Shown here piece by piece: positions 43,861 through 52,399 of a stretch of DNA of 64,000 nucleotides. Both the position numbers and the translations under genes were made by a program. Where the stretch lies: assembly GCA_045657265.1 (NCBI GenBank), contig JAZOSU010000001.1, forward strand, positions 10,146 to 74,145, read 5' to 3'. Each line of letters opens with the position of its first letter. Positions within the stretch are counted from its first letter, which is position 1. Origin of the DNA: RGIG9041 sp045657265. GTDB taxonomy: Bacteria > Bacillota > Clostridia > Oscillospirales > QAKW01. The notes under the pieces are model-generated. The model ran no database searches, had not been told where the DNA came from, and saw nothing but the letters and a program-made list of their open reading frames with translations.

Positions 43861-44488
43861 TTTGATTGTCCTCTAATTTCTTTTCAAGTTTATCAAGCCT
43901 TGCCTGTAATCTGCAAAGTTCTTGCGAAACAGGGTCGGGAATATGAATCTGGTCAAGCTCGGAAACAGGACGTCCGCCTTTTCTGACAACTCTTGCAGGT
44001 ACGCCTACTGCAGTACAGTCGTCGGGAATATCAGTCAGCACAACGGCACCTGCGGCAATCTTAACGTTGTTGCCTATATTGACAGGCCCAAGCACTTTTG
44101 CGCCTGCGCCTACCATTACGTTGTTGCCGAGGGTAGGGTGACGTTTTCCTGTGTCTTTACCTGTACCGCCGAGAGTTACACCCTGATAGATAATGCAGTT
44201 GTCACCTATCTCTGCAGTCTCGCCTATTACAACTCCTGTGCCGTGGTCGATGAAAAATCCTTTTCCTATTGTGGCGCCGGGATGTATTTCTATTCCTGTT
44301 TTGAATTTTGCTCGTTCGCTAAGCCAACGGGCAATAAAATATCTGCCTTTAAGCTGGTGCTTGTGAGCGCGTCTGTAGTATCTGAGCGCACGGAATCCCT
44401 TATAAAGAAGGTATATTTCTATATCACTTCTTGCGGCAGGGTCGCGCTGTTTTATAAAATCAATTTCGTATCTGTATTTGTTAAACAT
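43847..44488 (-). CDS. cysE: serine O-acetyltransferase
   Basis: This is a 213-residue left-handed beta-helix acyltransferase with hexapeptide repeats. It has FFIDHGTGVVIGETAEIGDN, GVTLGGTGKDTGKRHPTLG, and IGNNVKIAAGAVVLTDIP. It makes O-acetylserine for cysteine synthesis. The 3' end overlaps cysS. The C-terminal region past the helix (about 175-213) is charged and coiled. Confidence 0.93.
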   Translation of the reverse strand: MFNKYRYEIDFIKQRDPAARSDIEIYLLYKGFRALRYYRRAHKHQLKGRYFIARWLSERAKFKTGIEIHPGATIGKGFFIDHGTGVVIGETAEIGDNCIIYQGVTLGGTGKDTGKRHPTLGNNVMVGAGAKVLGPVNIGNNVKIAAGAVVLTDIPDDCTAVGVPARVVRKGGRPVSELDQIHIPDPVSQELCRLQARLDKLEKKLEDNQNEAL

Positions 44489-44492
44489 AGCT

Positions 44493-45068
44493 TTATTTAG
44501 TAGGGTCGATGAAATTTTTGTTCTGGTTTACATATACTGCGCCGCTTATTATTGTAAGCACTGCGCTTATCCATAGTACAACGTTTGTAACTATTGAAAC
44601 TATAATCGTTACAGTTTCGGGTACTGAAATTATACTTAAAAAGTACTGAGTTGCAAGTACGTAGATTATAGCGGACATCTGGCTGACTGTTTTTGCTTTG
44701 CCCCACATATTAGCCGCAATAACTACGCCTTTGCCTGAAGATATAAGACGGAGTGAGGTTATGAGAAATTCACGGATAAGAACAATGAATGTTATCCAGG
44801 TAATTCCCTTGCCGATACCGAGGCTGATAAACGCAAGATACGCGGCTGTTGTCAGCATTTTATCTGCAAGGGGATCGAGAAACTTTCCGAAATCGGTAAT
44901 TAAATTGTATTTTCTTGCCATTTTACCGTCAATCAAATCTGTGATGGAAGCTGCGGCAAAAAGTACGAGAGCTACAAGATAATGATGTGGGAAATTTATA
45001 AGCATTGCCGCCATAAAAAGCGGTGTCATAAATATTCTGAGAACTGTCAGCTTGTTTGGTGTATTCAC
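44493..45068 (-). CDS. pgsA: CDP-diacylglycerol-glycerol-3-phosphate 3-phosphatidyltransferase
   Basis: This 191-residue membrane enzyme makes phosphatidylglycerol phosphate. The CDP-alcohol phosphotransferase motif is seen as DLIDGKMARKYNLITDFGKFLDPLADK (D-x2-D-G-x2-A-R-x8-G-x3-D-x3-D) within multiple helices. The start is a GTG that overlaps the rimO stop (GTGA), implying coupled translation. Confidence 0.93.
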   Translation of the reverse strand: MNTPNKLTVLRIFMTPLFMAAMLINFPHHYLVALVLFAAASITDLIDGKMARKYNLITDFGKFLDPLADKMLTTAAYLAFISLGIGKGITWITFIVLIREFLITSLRLISSGKGVVIAANMWGKAKTVSQMSAIIYVLATQYFLSIISVPETVTIIVSIVTNVVLWISAVLTIISGAVYVNQNKNFIDPTK

Positions 45069-46399
45069 TTTACTATTTCTCCAATCAATTCAAAATCCAT
45101 ACATTCTGTGATTTTTACTTTTATTATTTCTCCTGCTATAAGGTTTCTGTCAGATGTAAAGAAAATTTTTCCGTCAATGTCGGGAGCTTCCTTGGGACTT
45201 CTGCCAAAGAAACATTCTGCATATCTGTCAAACCCTTCCACAATAACAGGAACAACTGTTGATATAAGGTTTTGCTGTTTTTCAAGAGCAATTTCCGACT
45301 GTAAAAGCTCAATAGCTTCTGCTCTTGACGCTTTTATATCATCTGCAATCTGACCTTCCATATCATATGCGGGTGTTTCTTCTTCGGGTGAATATGTGAA
45401 GACGCCTAATTTATCGAACTTTGCTTTTTTCAGGAAATTACAGAGTATTTCAAAATCTTCTTCTGTTTCCTGCGGAAATCCTACCATAATGGTTGTGCGA
45501 AGCTCAACGTCTTTTATTTCACGTCTGAGTTTTTCTATAAGCTCAAGCAGAGATTTGTCATTTCCCGGTCTGTTCATTTTTGAAAGAACGTTTCCGCTTG
45601 CGTGCTGGACCGGCATTTCAATATATTTGACTATTTTATCCTGAGTTTTAAAAACTTCGATAAGCTCGTCTGTGATTTTATCGGGATACAGGTACATAAC
45701 TCTCAGCCAACAAAGTCCCTCAATTTCGCAAAGTTTTGTTAAAAGCTCAGGGAGTTTTCTCTCGCCGTATATGTCTATACCGTAGTTTGATGTATCCTGT
45801 GCAATTACAATAAGCTCTTTTGCGCCGCCACCGACAAGTTTTTTAGCTTCTGCAACAATGTTTTCCATGTGTCTTGATTTGAAAGGACCGCGTATATCGG
45901 GTATTGCGCAGTAACTGCAACGGTTGGAACAACCGTCTGCTATTTTAAGGTATGCGCTGTAGTTTGGAGTTATGAGATATCTGTCACCCTCAAGCTGAAT
46001 GTTTGAAAGGTCATCAAACATCATAACTCTTTCACCTGCCATAACTTTTTCTATGGCAGTGACTATTTTGTCAAAACTGCCCACACCTACAAAACCGTCA
46101 ACCTCGTAAAGTTCTTCGGCTATGTTGTCACTGTATCTTTGGGCAAGACATCCGCAGACGATTATTTTTGAAAGTTTCTTTTCGTTTTTAAGCGCTGCAA
46201 CTTCAAAAATAGTATCAAGGGCTTCTCTTTTTGCATCTTCAATAAATCCGCAGGTGTTTATAACGGTAACGTCGGATTTTTCCGCCTCGCCCGTTATTTT
46301 ATATCCTGCATTAACAACAGCGGCTATCATATGCTCTGTGTTTATCTGATTTTTTGCACAGCCCAGAGATATAAAACCTACTGTAATATCTTTATTCAT
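45065..46399 (-). CDS. rimO: ribosomal protein S12 methylthiotransferase
   Basis: This 444-residue radical-SAM enzyme methylthiolates Asp of ribosomal protein S12. The N-terminal domain starts GFISLGCAKNQINTEH, the radical cluster motif is CSNRCSYCAIP, and a C-terminal TRAM domain follows. The cysteines of the auxiliary cluster (CAKN, NTCGF, CGCLAQRY) are intact. GGAGGAAG lies within the recX end, which it overlaps by 8 bp. Confidence 0.94.
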   Translation of the reverse strand: MNKDITVGFISLGCAKNQINTEHMIAAVVNAGYKITGEAEKSDVTVINTCGFIEDAKREALDTIFEVAALKNEKKLSKIIVCGCLAQRYSDNIAEELYEVDGFVGVGSFDKIVTAIEKVMAGERVMMFDDLSNIQLEGDRYLITPNYSAYLKIADGCSNRCSYCAIPDIRGPFKSRHMENIVAEAKKLVGGGAKELIVIAQDTSNYGIDIYGERKLPELLTKLCEIEGLCWLRVMYLYPDKITDELIEVFKTQDKIVKYIEMPVQHASGNVLSKMNRPGNDKSLLELIEKLRREIKDVELRTTIMVGFPQETEEDFEILCNFLKKAKFDKLGVFTYSPEEETPAYDMEGQIADDIKASRAEAIELLQSEIALEKQQNLISTVVPVIVEGFDRYAECFFGRSPKEAPDIDGKIFFTSDRNLIAGEIIKVKITECMDFELIGEIVK

Positions 46400-47021
46400 A
46401 ATCTTCCTCCGAATCGGAAAGTATAGTTGTTATAGAGTCGTAGTCGTAGCCGTATCTTATAAGAGCGGAAATTAATTTTGAAACGCCTTTTCTGTCCGAT
46501 TGGTCATATCTGAATTTTTTGTCACACAAAACTTTGATATTACCGTCAAAATCGGTTTCAAGTTCTGCTATACAGTTTTCTGCAAGGTCTTTTGATATAC
46601 CTTTGATGCAAAGCTCCTGAAGTATTCTTCTGGGTCCGTATAATTTAGACGACGCAAGATATGATGCAAAAGCTTTAGCATACCGCTCGTCATTTATATA
46701 TCCCGACTTTTCAAGGTCATGGCAGACAGTCTTACAGATATCCGCATCAAACCCGAATCGGTTTAATTTCTTGAAAAGAGCATTCTTTGACAAATCACCG
46801 TAGGACAAATAGTTGTAAGCTTTAGCTTTAGCTTTTGTAAGGGAAACGGCAGACTCAATTTCAGACAGTCTCTCACTGTCAATTTCATCTCCCACCCGAA
46901 TACCCGATTCAATAACTGCATCCTCGGAAATGGTAAGTATAAGTTCTCCGTCTGCATATATGTCAAAATAACCTTTTTTATCGGGAACGGGCAGAATTTC
47001 CGTTATATTACTCAAAATCAT
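46392..47021 (-). CDS. recX: regulatory protein RecX
   Basis: This 209-residue helical-repeat protein modulates RecA filaments. Typical segments are YNYLSYGDLSKNALFKKLNR, GYINDERYAKAFASYLAS and YGPRRILQELCIKGIS. The start at 47021 overlaps the recA end by 14 bp without a clear ribosome site, so it is probably translated by coupling. A much longer upstream frame is only the shadow of recA. Confidence 0.9.
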   Translation of the reverse strand: MILSNITEILPVPDKKGYFDIYADGELILTISEDAVIESGIRVGDEIDSERLSEIESAVSLTKAKAKAYNYLSYGDLSKNALFKKLNRFGFDADICKTVCHDLEKSGYINDERYAKAFASYLASSKLYGPRRILQELCIKGISKDLAENCIAELETDFDGNIKVLCDKKFRYDQSDRKGVSKLISALIRYGYDYDSITTILSDSEEDYE

Positions 47022-48102
47022 CAGCGGAAACGTCAATACTTGCAGAAGCAGCAGATTTTGCGGTTTCAGCTTTTGCGGCAGGTTTTGCCGTAGCTTTTTT
47101 GTCATCTGTTTTTGCATCTGCATTTGCAAGACATTCACGGATTCTTGCTTCAACCTCGTCAGAAATATCAGCATTGTCTCTGAGGAATTTCTTGGCAACT
47201 TCTTTACCCTGACCAATTCTTGTCTCACCGTATGAGAACCATGTACCGCTTTTTTTGATAATACCGAATTCAACGCCAAGGTCAACAAGCTCTGAGTATT
47301 TGGAAATACCTTCGCCGTACATAATGTCAAAAGTAGCTACCTTGAAAGGCGGAGCAACTTTATTTTTAACAATTTTACATTTTACAGTGTTACCGACAAT
47401 GTCAGCACCGTTTTTGATAACGTCAGTTTTTCTGATGTCAATACGTACAGATGCATAGAACTTGAGAGCGCGTCCGCCTGTTGTTGTTTCAGGGTTGCCG
47501 TAAAGAACACCGACTTTTTCACGAAGCTGGTTGATGAAAATAGCAACACAGTTACTTTTTGAAATTACACCTGCAAGTTTACGCAGAGCCTGTGACATAA
47601 GTCTTGCCTGAAGACCAACGTGAGATGCACCCATATCACCCTCGATTTCTGCTTTGGGAACAAGAGCTGCAACAGAGTCAACTACAACAACGTCAATAGC
47701 ACCGGAACGTACAAGAGCTTCTGTGATTTCAAGAGCCTGTTCACCTGTGTCGGGCTGAGAAACAAGCACGTTGTCAACGTCAACACCAAGAGCCTCTGCA
47801 TAAACAGGGTCAAGAGCGTGTTCCGCATCTATAAAAGCGACTTCGCCGCCGCGTTTTTGAGCTTCTGCAATAACGTGAAGAGCAACGGTAGTTTTACCTG
47901 AAGATTCGGGGCCGTAAATTTCAACTATTCTGCCCTTTGGAACGCCGCCTATACCGAGGGCTGCATCGAGTGCCAGTGAACCTGTGGGAATAATATCAAC
48001 TTTCATATTTGTATTATCACCCAGTTTCATAACAGCGCCGTCACCGTACTGTTTTTTTATCTGAGCAAGAGCTGTTTCCAGCGCATTTTTCTTATCTACC
48101 AT
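47008..48102 (-). CDS. recA: recombinase RecA
   Basis: The 364-residue recombinase performs homologous pairing and stimulates the SOS response. It has the P-loop GPESSGKTTV, the L1/L2 region with ASHVGLQARLMSQALRKL and NPETTTGGRALKF, and a C-terminal tail rich in Ala and Lys ending in acidic residues. TAGGAG precedes the ATG. I see no GAAC-N4-GTTC LexA box in the promoter region. Confidence 0.97.
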   Translation of the reverse strand: MVDKKNALETALAQIKKQYGDGAVMKLGDNTNMKVDIIPTGSLALDAALGIGGVPKGRIVEIYGPESSGKTTVALHVIAEAQKRGGEVAFIDAEHALDPVYAEALGVDVDNVLVSQPDTGEQALEITEALVRSGAIDVVVVDSVAALVPKAEIEGDMGASHVGLQARLMSQALRKLAGVISKSNCVAIFINQLREKVGVLYGNPETTTGGRALKFYASVRIDIRKTDVIKNGADIVGNTVKCKIVKNKVAPPFKVATFDIMYGEGISKYSELVDLGVEFGIIKKSGTWFSYGETRIGQGKEVAKKFLRDNADISDEVEARIRECLANADAKTDDKKATAKPAAKAETAKSAASASIDVSADDFE

Positions 48103-48135
48103 TTTATTTACTCCTAAACATAGTTATATACAGTA

Positions 48136-48164
48136 ATTATATAATTTTATGTATACAATGTCAA
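48136..48164 (-). promoter_or_regulatory. recA operon promoter, perfect consensus
   Basis: The minus strand has TTGACA, 17 bp, then TATAAT. The spacer includes GTATAC. It is probably shared by recA through cysS. Confidence 0.85.
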
Positions 48165-48187
48165 TAATTCAAAATGGATTTTTGAGG

Positions 48188-48216
48188 TTGACTATTATGT
48201 GAGGTTGGTGTACTAT
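48188..48216 (+). promoter_or_regulatory. promoter of the CapD-like gene
   Basis: TTGACT, 17 bp, then TACTAT. Two direct copies of TGAGGTTG followed by ACTATTAT (48183-48198 and 48200-48219) overlap the promoter and might bind a regulator. Confidence 0.5.
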
Positions 48217-48275
48217 TATATAGATAGATGTTTTTGCGTATATAGTCAGTAAGTATAATGAAACGGAGATTTGTT

Positions 48276-50117
48276 ATGAAATATCTGAAAAATCTGCTGA
48301 ACAGTAAAACACGCACTTTTATTTTTGCATTTGACGCTCTCTGTCATGCGATCATTTGCCTTATTGCAATTCTTATACTAAACACTTTCGGAGTGAAAAT
48401 TGCTTTTACCATAATTGCACTCAGATTTGCATTATTTATGATATCGGCTATCGTTTTCAGGCTTCACAATAATATTGACAGCGGTTTTGAAACGCTTATA
48501 AGGAGTGTAATTACCGTATTTGTAACGTCGGGAGTATCACTTTCGGTATTTCTTCTTTGTGATATTATAAAACCTGAACTTGCATGTGAATTTTTTGTGC
48601 CGGATATTATTGCGTTGCTTGTTATTTATATTATTCGCGCTATGTATAGCTACTATATTCACGAGTATAAAAAACAACTCGCAAAAGAAGTTAAACATCC
48701 TACGCTTATTGTAGGAGCGGGAACTGCAACCCGTTTGCTTTTAGGTGAGCTTGAAGCGATAAATTCCAAATACTACCCCGAATGTCTTGTAGATGACGAC
48801 GTTGCGAAACTTCATACCAAGCTTATGGGCGTTCCTATTGTAGGTACTATTGATGATATACCTGCTATAGTTGAAAAGAGGAATATACATACAATTATTA
48901 TTTCAATACCTTCTGCCGAAGTGGAATCTATGAACAGAATAATTGAAAAATGCACAAATACCCATTGTTTTATAAGAACGCTTCCCTCTGTATCCGAGCT
49001 TATTGAACATAACAGAAAATGTCTTACTTCAATGAAAGATATTGCAATGGAAGACCTGCTGAGCAGAGAGCCTATTACCGTAGATACCTCCAAGGTACAG
49101 GAAATGGTACAAAATAAGGTGTGTATGGTAACAGGTGGCGGCGGATCTATTGGTTCAGAGCTTTGCAGACAGATAATTTCATATAAACCAAAAAAACTTG
49201 TTATTGTTGATATTTATGAAAACAATGCGTACGATATACAGCAGGAACTCAGACTCAAATACGGTGCATACGTTCCTCTTTCGATAGAAATCGCTTCTGT
49301 GCGTGATCTTGACAAGATGGAAGTTCTATTTAAAAAATACAAACCGAATCTTGTTTTTCACGCAGCTGCGCATAAACATGTTCCGCTTATGGAATATGCC
49401 GCAGAAGAAGCGGTGAAAAACAACGTGTTCGGCACTTATAATATGGCAAATCTTGCGGTTAAACATAAAGTTGACAGATTTTTGCTTATTTCAACTGACA
49501 AAGCGGTTAACCCTACAAACGTCATGGGTGCGTCAAAAAGATGCTGTGAAATGGTTATCAAACATTTTTCAAATATACAGAAAGAAACTGTATTTGTAAC
49601 AGTAAGATTCGGTAACGTACTTGGGTCAAACGGTTCAGTTGTCCCGCTTTTTGAAAAACAGATTCAGAAAGGCGGACCTATAACTATTACCCATCCTGAA
49701 ATCACACGTTATTTTATGACTATACCCGAAGCAGTGTCTTTGGTACTTCAGGCAGAAACCATGGCGCTTTCAGGCCAGATTTTTGTTCTTGATATGGGTA
49801 AACCTGTTAAAATAGTAACTCTTGCCGAAAACCTTATCAAGCTTTGCGGATTCCGTCCGTATAAAGATATTAAGATAGAATTTATAGGTCTTCGCGAAGG
49901 CGAAAAACTTTATGAAGAACTTTGTCTTGACGAAGAAGAAACAATGCCTACCTATAACAAGAAAATATTTATCGGAAGCCATATTGCATTGGCGAAGGAT
50001 TTTGAGACTAAGCTTGAAAAACTGCGTGAGTATGCAGAAAATAACGATTCGGTCAACGTTATAAAACAGCTTGAACAACTTGTGCCCACATATTCCCCTG
50101 ACAAAAGAATACATTAA
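48276..50117 (+). CDS. CapD/FlaA1-like nucleotide-sugar 4,6-dehydratase, membrane form
   Basis: The protein has 613 residues, with the start at 48276 because ACGGAG lies seven bases upstream. Four N-terminal membrane helices are followed by two Rossmann domains. The second has the NAD motif VTGGGGSIGSELCRQI. The catalytic region reads STDKAVNPTNVMGASKR, where Met replaces the Tyr of Y-x-x-x-K, as in this group of UDP-GlcNAc 4,6-dehydratases. It is probably for surface glycan synthesis, although no glycosyltransferases adjoin. Confidence 0.88.
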   Translation: MKYLKNLLNSKTRTFIFAFDALCHAIICLIAILILNTFGVKIAFTIIALRFALFMISAIVFRLHNNIDSGFETLIRSVITVFVTSGVSLSVFLLCDIIKPELACEFFVPDIIALLVIYIIRAMYSYYIHEYKKQLAKEVKHPTLIVGAGTATRLLLGELEAINSKYYPECLVDDDVAKLHTKLMGVPIVGTIDDIPAIVEKRNIHTIIISIPSAEVESMNRIIEKCTNTHCFIRTLPSVSELIEHNRKCLTSMKDIAMEDLLSREPITVDTSKVQEMVQNKVCMVTGGGGSIGSELCRQIISYKPKKLVIVDIYENNAYDIQQELRLKYGAYVPLSIEIASVRDLDKMEVLFKKYKPNLVFHAAAHKHVPLMEYAAEEAVKNNVFGTYNMANLAVKHKVDRFLLISTDKAVNPTNVMGASKRCCEMVIKHFSNIQKETVFVTVRFGNVLGSNGSVVPLFEKQIQKGGPITITHPEITRYFMTIPEAVSLVLQAETMALSGQIFVLDMGKPVKIVTLAENLIKLCGFRPYKDIKIEFIGLREGEKLYEELCLDEEETMPTYNKKIFIGSHIALAKDFETKLEKLREYAENNDSVNVIKQLEQLVPTYSPDKRIH

Positions 50118-50118
50118 A

Positions 50119-50153
50119 AAAAGCTCCTTGAAAAATTATTTCAAGGAGCTTTT
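50119..50153. terminator. bidirectional terminator between converging genes
   Basis: A perfect 15-bp stem (AAAAGCTCCTTGAAA, loop AATTA) has A and T tracts on both strands, separating the CapD-like gene and mltG. Confidence 0.85.
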
Positions 50154-50158
50154 AGATT

Positions 50159-51604
50159 TTATCTGATAACATCGGTTCCTTTTGCGGTTTCCGAGGCGTT
50201 TGCAAGATGCTTTTTGTGTTCTTCGGCAGTTACCGAAAAGGTTGTTTTTGTTCCGTCACTTATGAAATACATATATCCTGAGCTTTCGGGGTTTATTACA
50301 GCCTGAATTGCCGCGAGACTCGGTGTACATACGGGACCTGTGGGCAGACCCGTATAAATATACGTATTATAAGAACTGTCAGTTAATTTGTCGTCAGAAT
50401 TTAAAACTTTTTTGCTTTGCGCAAGTACGTAGTTTATGGTCGACGTAAGCTGAAGATAATTTTCAACAGGGTTTGAAAGTCTGTTTGCAAGAACTGAAGC
50501 GACGGTTTTATAGCTGTCCGCATTGTCACATTCTGCATAAACAAGAGAAGCCGTTGTTATAATCTCGTCAAGACTTTTGCCTGTTTTTTCAATAAGAAGT
50601 TTGTTTTCTTCGGTAAGAACAGTCTGCTCAAATCGCTCAAGCATTTTTGAAACGATAGAAATTGCACTTTCGCCTTTTGCTATTTCGTAATCGCCTGCAG
50701 GCAGATACCCTTCAAGTCTGCAACGTCGGTCGGGTAGATTACGGACAAACTCAAATTTTTCATAGTCGTATGAATTGAGCGCCGAATCAAGCTCGGTTAT
50801 GTTTGCATATTTTCCTGCTGTGAGAATTTCTGTTATATCGTCCTGAGTTGCGCCTTCTGGAATGGTCAGCTTTAACATTTCAGCCTGTGCGGATGTACGT
50901 TTTAGCTTTGAAATTATCTGATTATAATCAAGCCTTGAATTTAAAGTGTAATCACCAAACTGGAATTTTCCGTCAGCTTTTTTGATGAATTTACTGTAAA
51001 GAGCAAAAACTGTAGGGTGTTTTATAACACCTGATTCTTTAAGTATTTTTGAAATAGCAGGTGTTGTGCTTCCCTCAGGAATTGTAACAACTATATTCTC
51101 GTCGGGTTTTATAAATGCAAAAATATCATTACTTATATTTACAATTCCGAAAGTGAGAAAAAGTGCAACAAGGACACAGATTCCGTAAAATCTCACGTGT
51201 TTCATATATCCTTTTACGTTTTCCTGAGAAAACCACATTTTCCAGTTGAAATTCTTTTTCGGGTAAATTTCTTTTTTGATTGTTTCGGATTTTTTTGTTT
51301 TATGAACGTTTACGGGGTCTGAAATAATAGTTTCTTCGATAATTCTCGTTTTGTCAGATGCCTGTTTTCTGATGTTTGGAGTAACAATGGTATCTGAGCT
51401 TACTTTAGGAGAAACTATTGTATCTGAAGTGACTGAATCTGTATTTTTTACAGCGGGAGTGATTATAGTATCTGAGCTTACGGTATCAGGTTTTTTGATA
51501 TCGTCAAAGATAATATTTCTGCTTTGAGGCTTGTAACTGCCCGTAACTCCCGGATAACTACCCGTAATATTACGTTTTTTATTTGAAGAATTATCGTTTG
51601 GCAT
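50159..51604 (-). CDS. mltG: endolytic murein transglycosylase MltG (YceG-like)
   Basis: This 481-residue bitopic membrane enzyme cuts nascent glycan strands. The first 120 residues are cytosolic and disordered with repeats of SDTI(I/V)(T/S)P. One helix at about 133-152 follows, then a LysM-like domain and the YceG catalytic domain. The usual acidic motif S-I-V-E-K-E reads SLVYAE at 353-358, so the first Glu is Tyr and only Glu358 remains. NRLSNPVENYLQLTSTINY and YNTYIYTGLPTGPVCTPS match the family. It is transcribed alone. Confidence 0.88.
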   Translation of the reverse strand: MPNDNSSNKKRNITGSYPGVTGSYKPQSRNIIFDDIKKPDTVSSDTIITPAVKNTDSVTSDTIVSPKVSSDTIVTPNIRKQASDKTRIIEETIISDPVNVHKTKKSETIKKEIYPKKNFNWKMWFSQENVKGYMKHVRFYGICVLVALFLTFGIVNISNDIFAFIKPDENIVVTIPEGSTTPAISKILKESGVIKHPTVFALYSKFIKKADGKFQFGDYTLNSRLDYNQIISKLKRTSAQAEMLKLTIPEGATQDDITEILTAGKYANITELDSALNSYDYEKFEFVRNLPDRRCRLEGYLPAGDYEIAKGESAISIVSKMLERFEQTVLTEENKLLIEKTGKSLDEIITTASLVYAECDNADSYKTVASVLANRLSNPVENYLQLTSTINYVLAQSKKVLNSDDKLTDSSYNTYIYTGLPTGPVCTPSLAAIQAVINPESSGYMYFISDGTKTTFSVTAEEHKKHLANASETAKGTDVIR

Positions 51605-51698
51605 TTGTAAAGACCACCTTCAACATTCAATTCATTATATATAATATATTATATCCAAGCACACTTAAAGTCAAGTATGTTAATTTTTGTGATATTTC

Positions 51699-51727
51699 TT
51701 GACATAAATAATTATATGTTATATTTT
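51699..51727 (+). promoter_or_regulatory. promoter of the small membrane protein gene
   Basis: TTGACA is followed after 17 bp by TATTTT. Another TATAAT at 51733 is too far for this -35. Confidence 0.4.
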
Positions 51728-51754
51728 AATAATATAATTACGCGGAGGTAAAAA

Positions 51755-52279
51755 ATGAATTCAGATTACACAGTGTTACCGTTTCTTGATATCACAGTAA
51801 CAACAAGACTGCTTATTGTTACTTTTTTAGTTTTTGTTTTCACTCTTGTTGTAAAACAAATAATTTTTAAAAATTCAATGACTTTGCATAGAGCGCCCGT
51901 CAGCGTGATTTTTGCATATATCTGCTGCAGTGTGGTAAACGTGATGTTCTGTACTTTTCTGTATTGGTATTGGGCGGTTTTTCTTTGTACGGTAATGTCT
52001 CTGATTTACGCGTTTACAACAGCAAGAGAGGTTAAAGAATCAGGCGAAGAAGAACGCATGGGCATTTTCGGACTTAATAAAGATATAAGACGGATAAGGG
52101 GAGAATTGTTTAATGATATGTCGGTAGAACAGCAGATTGAGTACAGAAAAAACGTAAAAGAATACGGATTTTCAAAAATTCTGTTTGTTGTAATTACTCT
52201 GATAATTCCTGCACTTGCAATAGCAGTATTTCATTTTCTTAATATAGGATATCTTTTCTTCCCTGTACTTGTTTCATAA
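51755..52279 (+). CDS. membrane protein of unknown function
   Basis: The 174-residue protein has about four hydrophobic segments: 18-38, 50-68 and 69-85 (rich in Cys, Phe and Trp), and 137-170. A charged cytosolic loop with EESGEEERMGIFGLNKDIRR-like composition lies between them. I recognise no family. GGAGG lies six bases before the ATG, and promoter and terminator make it a single-gene unit between mltG and pckG. Confidence 0.75.
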   Translation: MNSDYTVLPFLDITVTTRLLIVTFLVFVFTLVVKQIIFKNSMTLHRAPVSVIFAYICCSVVNVMFCTFLYWYWAVFLCTVMSLIYAFTTAREVKESGEEERMGIFGLNKDIRRIRGELFNDMSVEQQIEYRKNVKEYGFSKILFVVITLIIPALAIAVFHFLNIGYLFFPVLVS

Positions 52280-52286
52280 AATAAAA

Positions 52287-52314
52287 AAGATGCACGAAAA
52301 AATTCGTGCATCTT
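52287..52314. terminator. terminator between converging genes
   Basis: A perfect 12-bp stem (AAGATGCACGAA, loop AAAA) with A and T tracts follows the membrane protein gene. Confidence 0.8.
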
Positions 52315-52399
52315 ATTTTTTTGATAGATAGGAAAATTTATTTCTCCTTGATTTTCCCGCTTTTTGCGTTTTGGAGAAATTTTACATCCCCATTTTTAA

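Noticed and set aside
46392..47330. A 312-residue reading of the recX frame
   Set aside because: The first 103 codons are antisense-free shadow of recA on the same strand in another frame. Recognisable RecX begins at the ATG at 47021.
48103..48180. LexA/SOS box upstream of recA
   Set aside because: No GAAC-N4-GTTC or similar dyad was found; only a consensus sigma-A promoter is visible.
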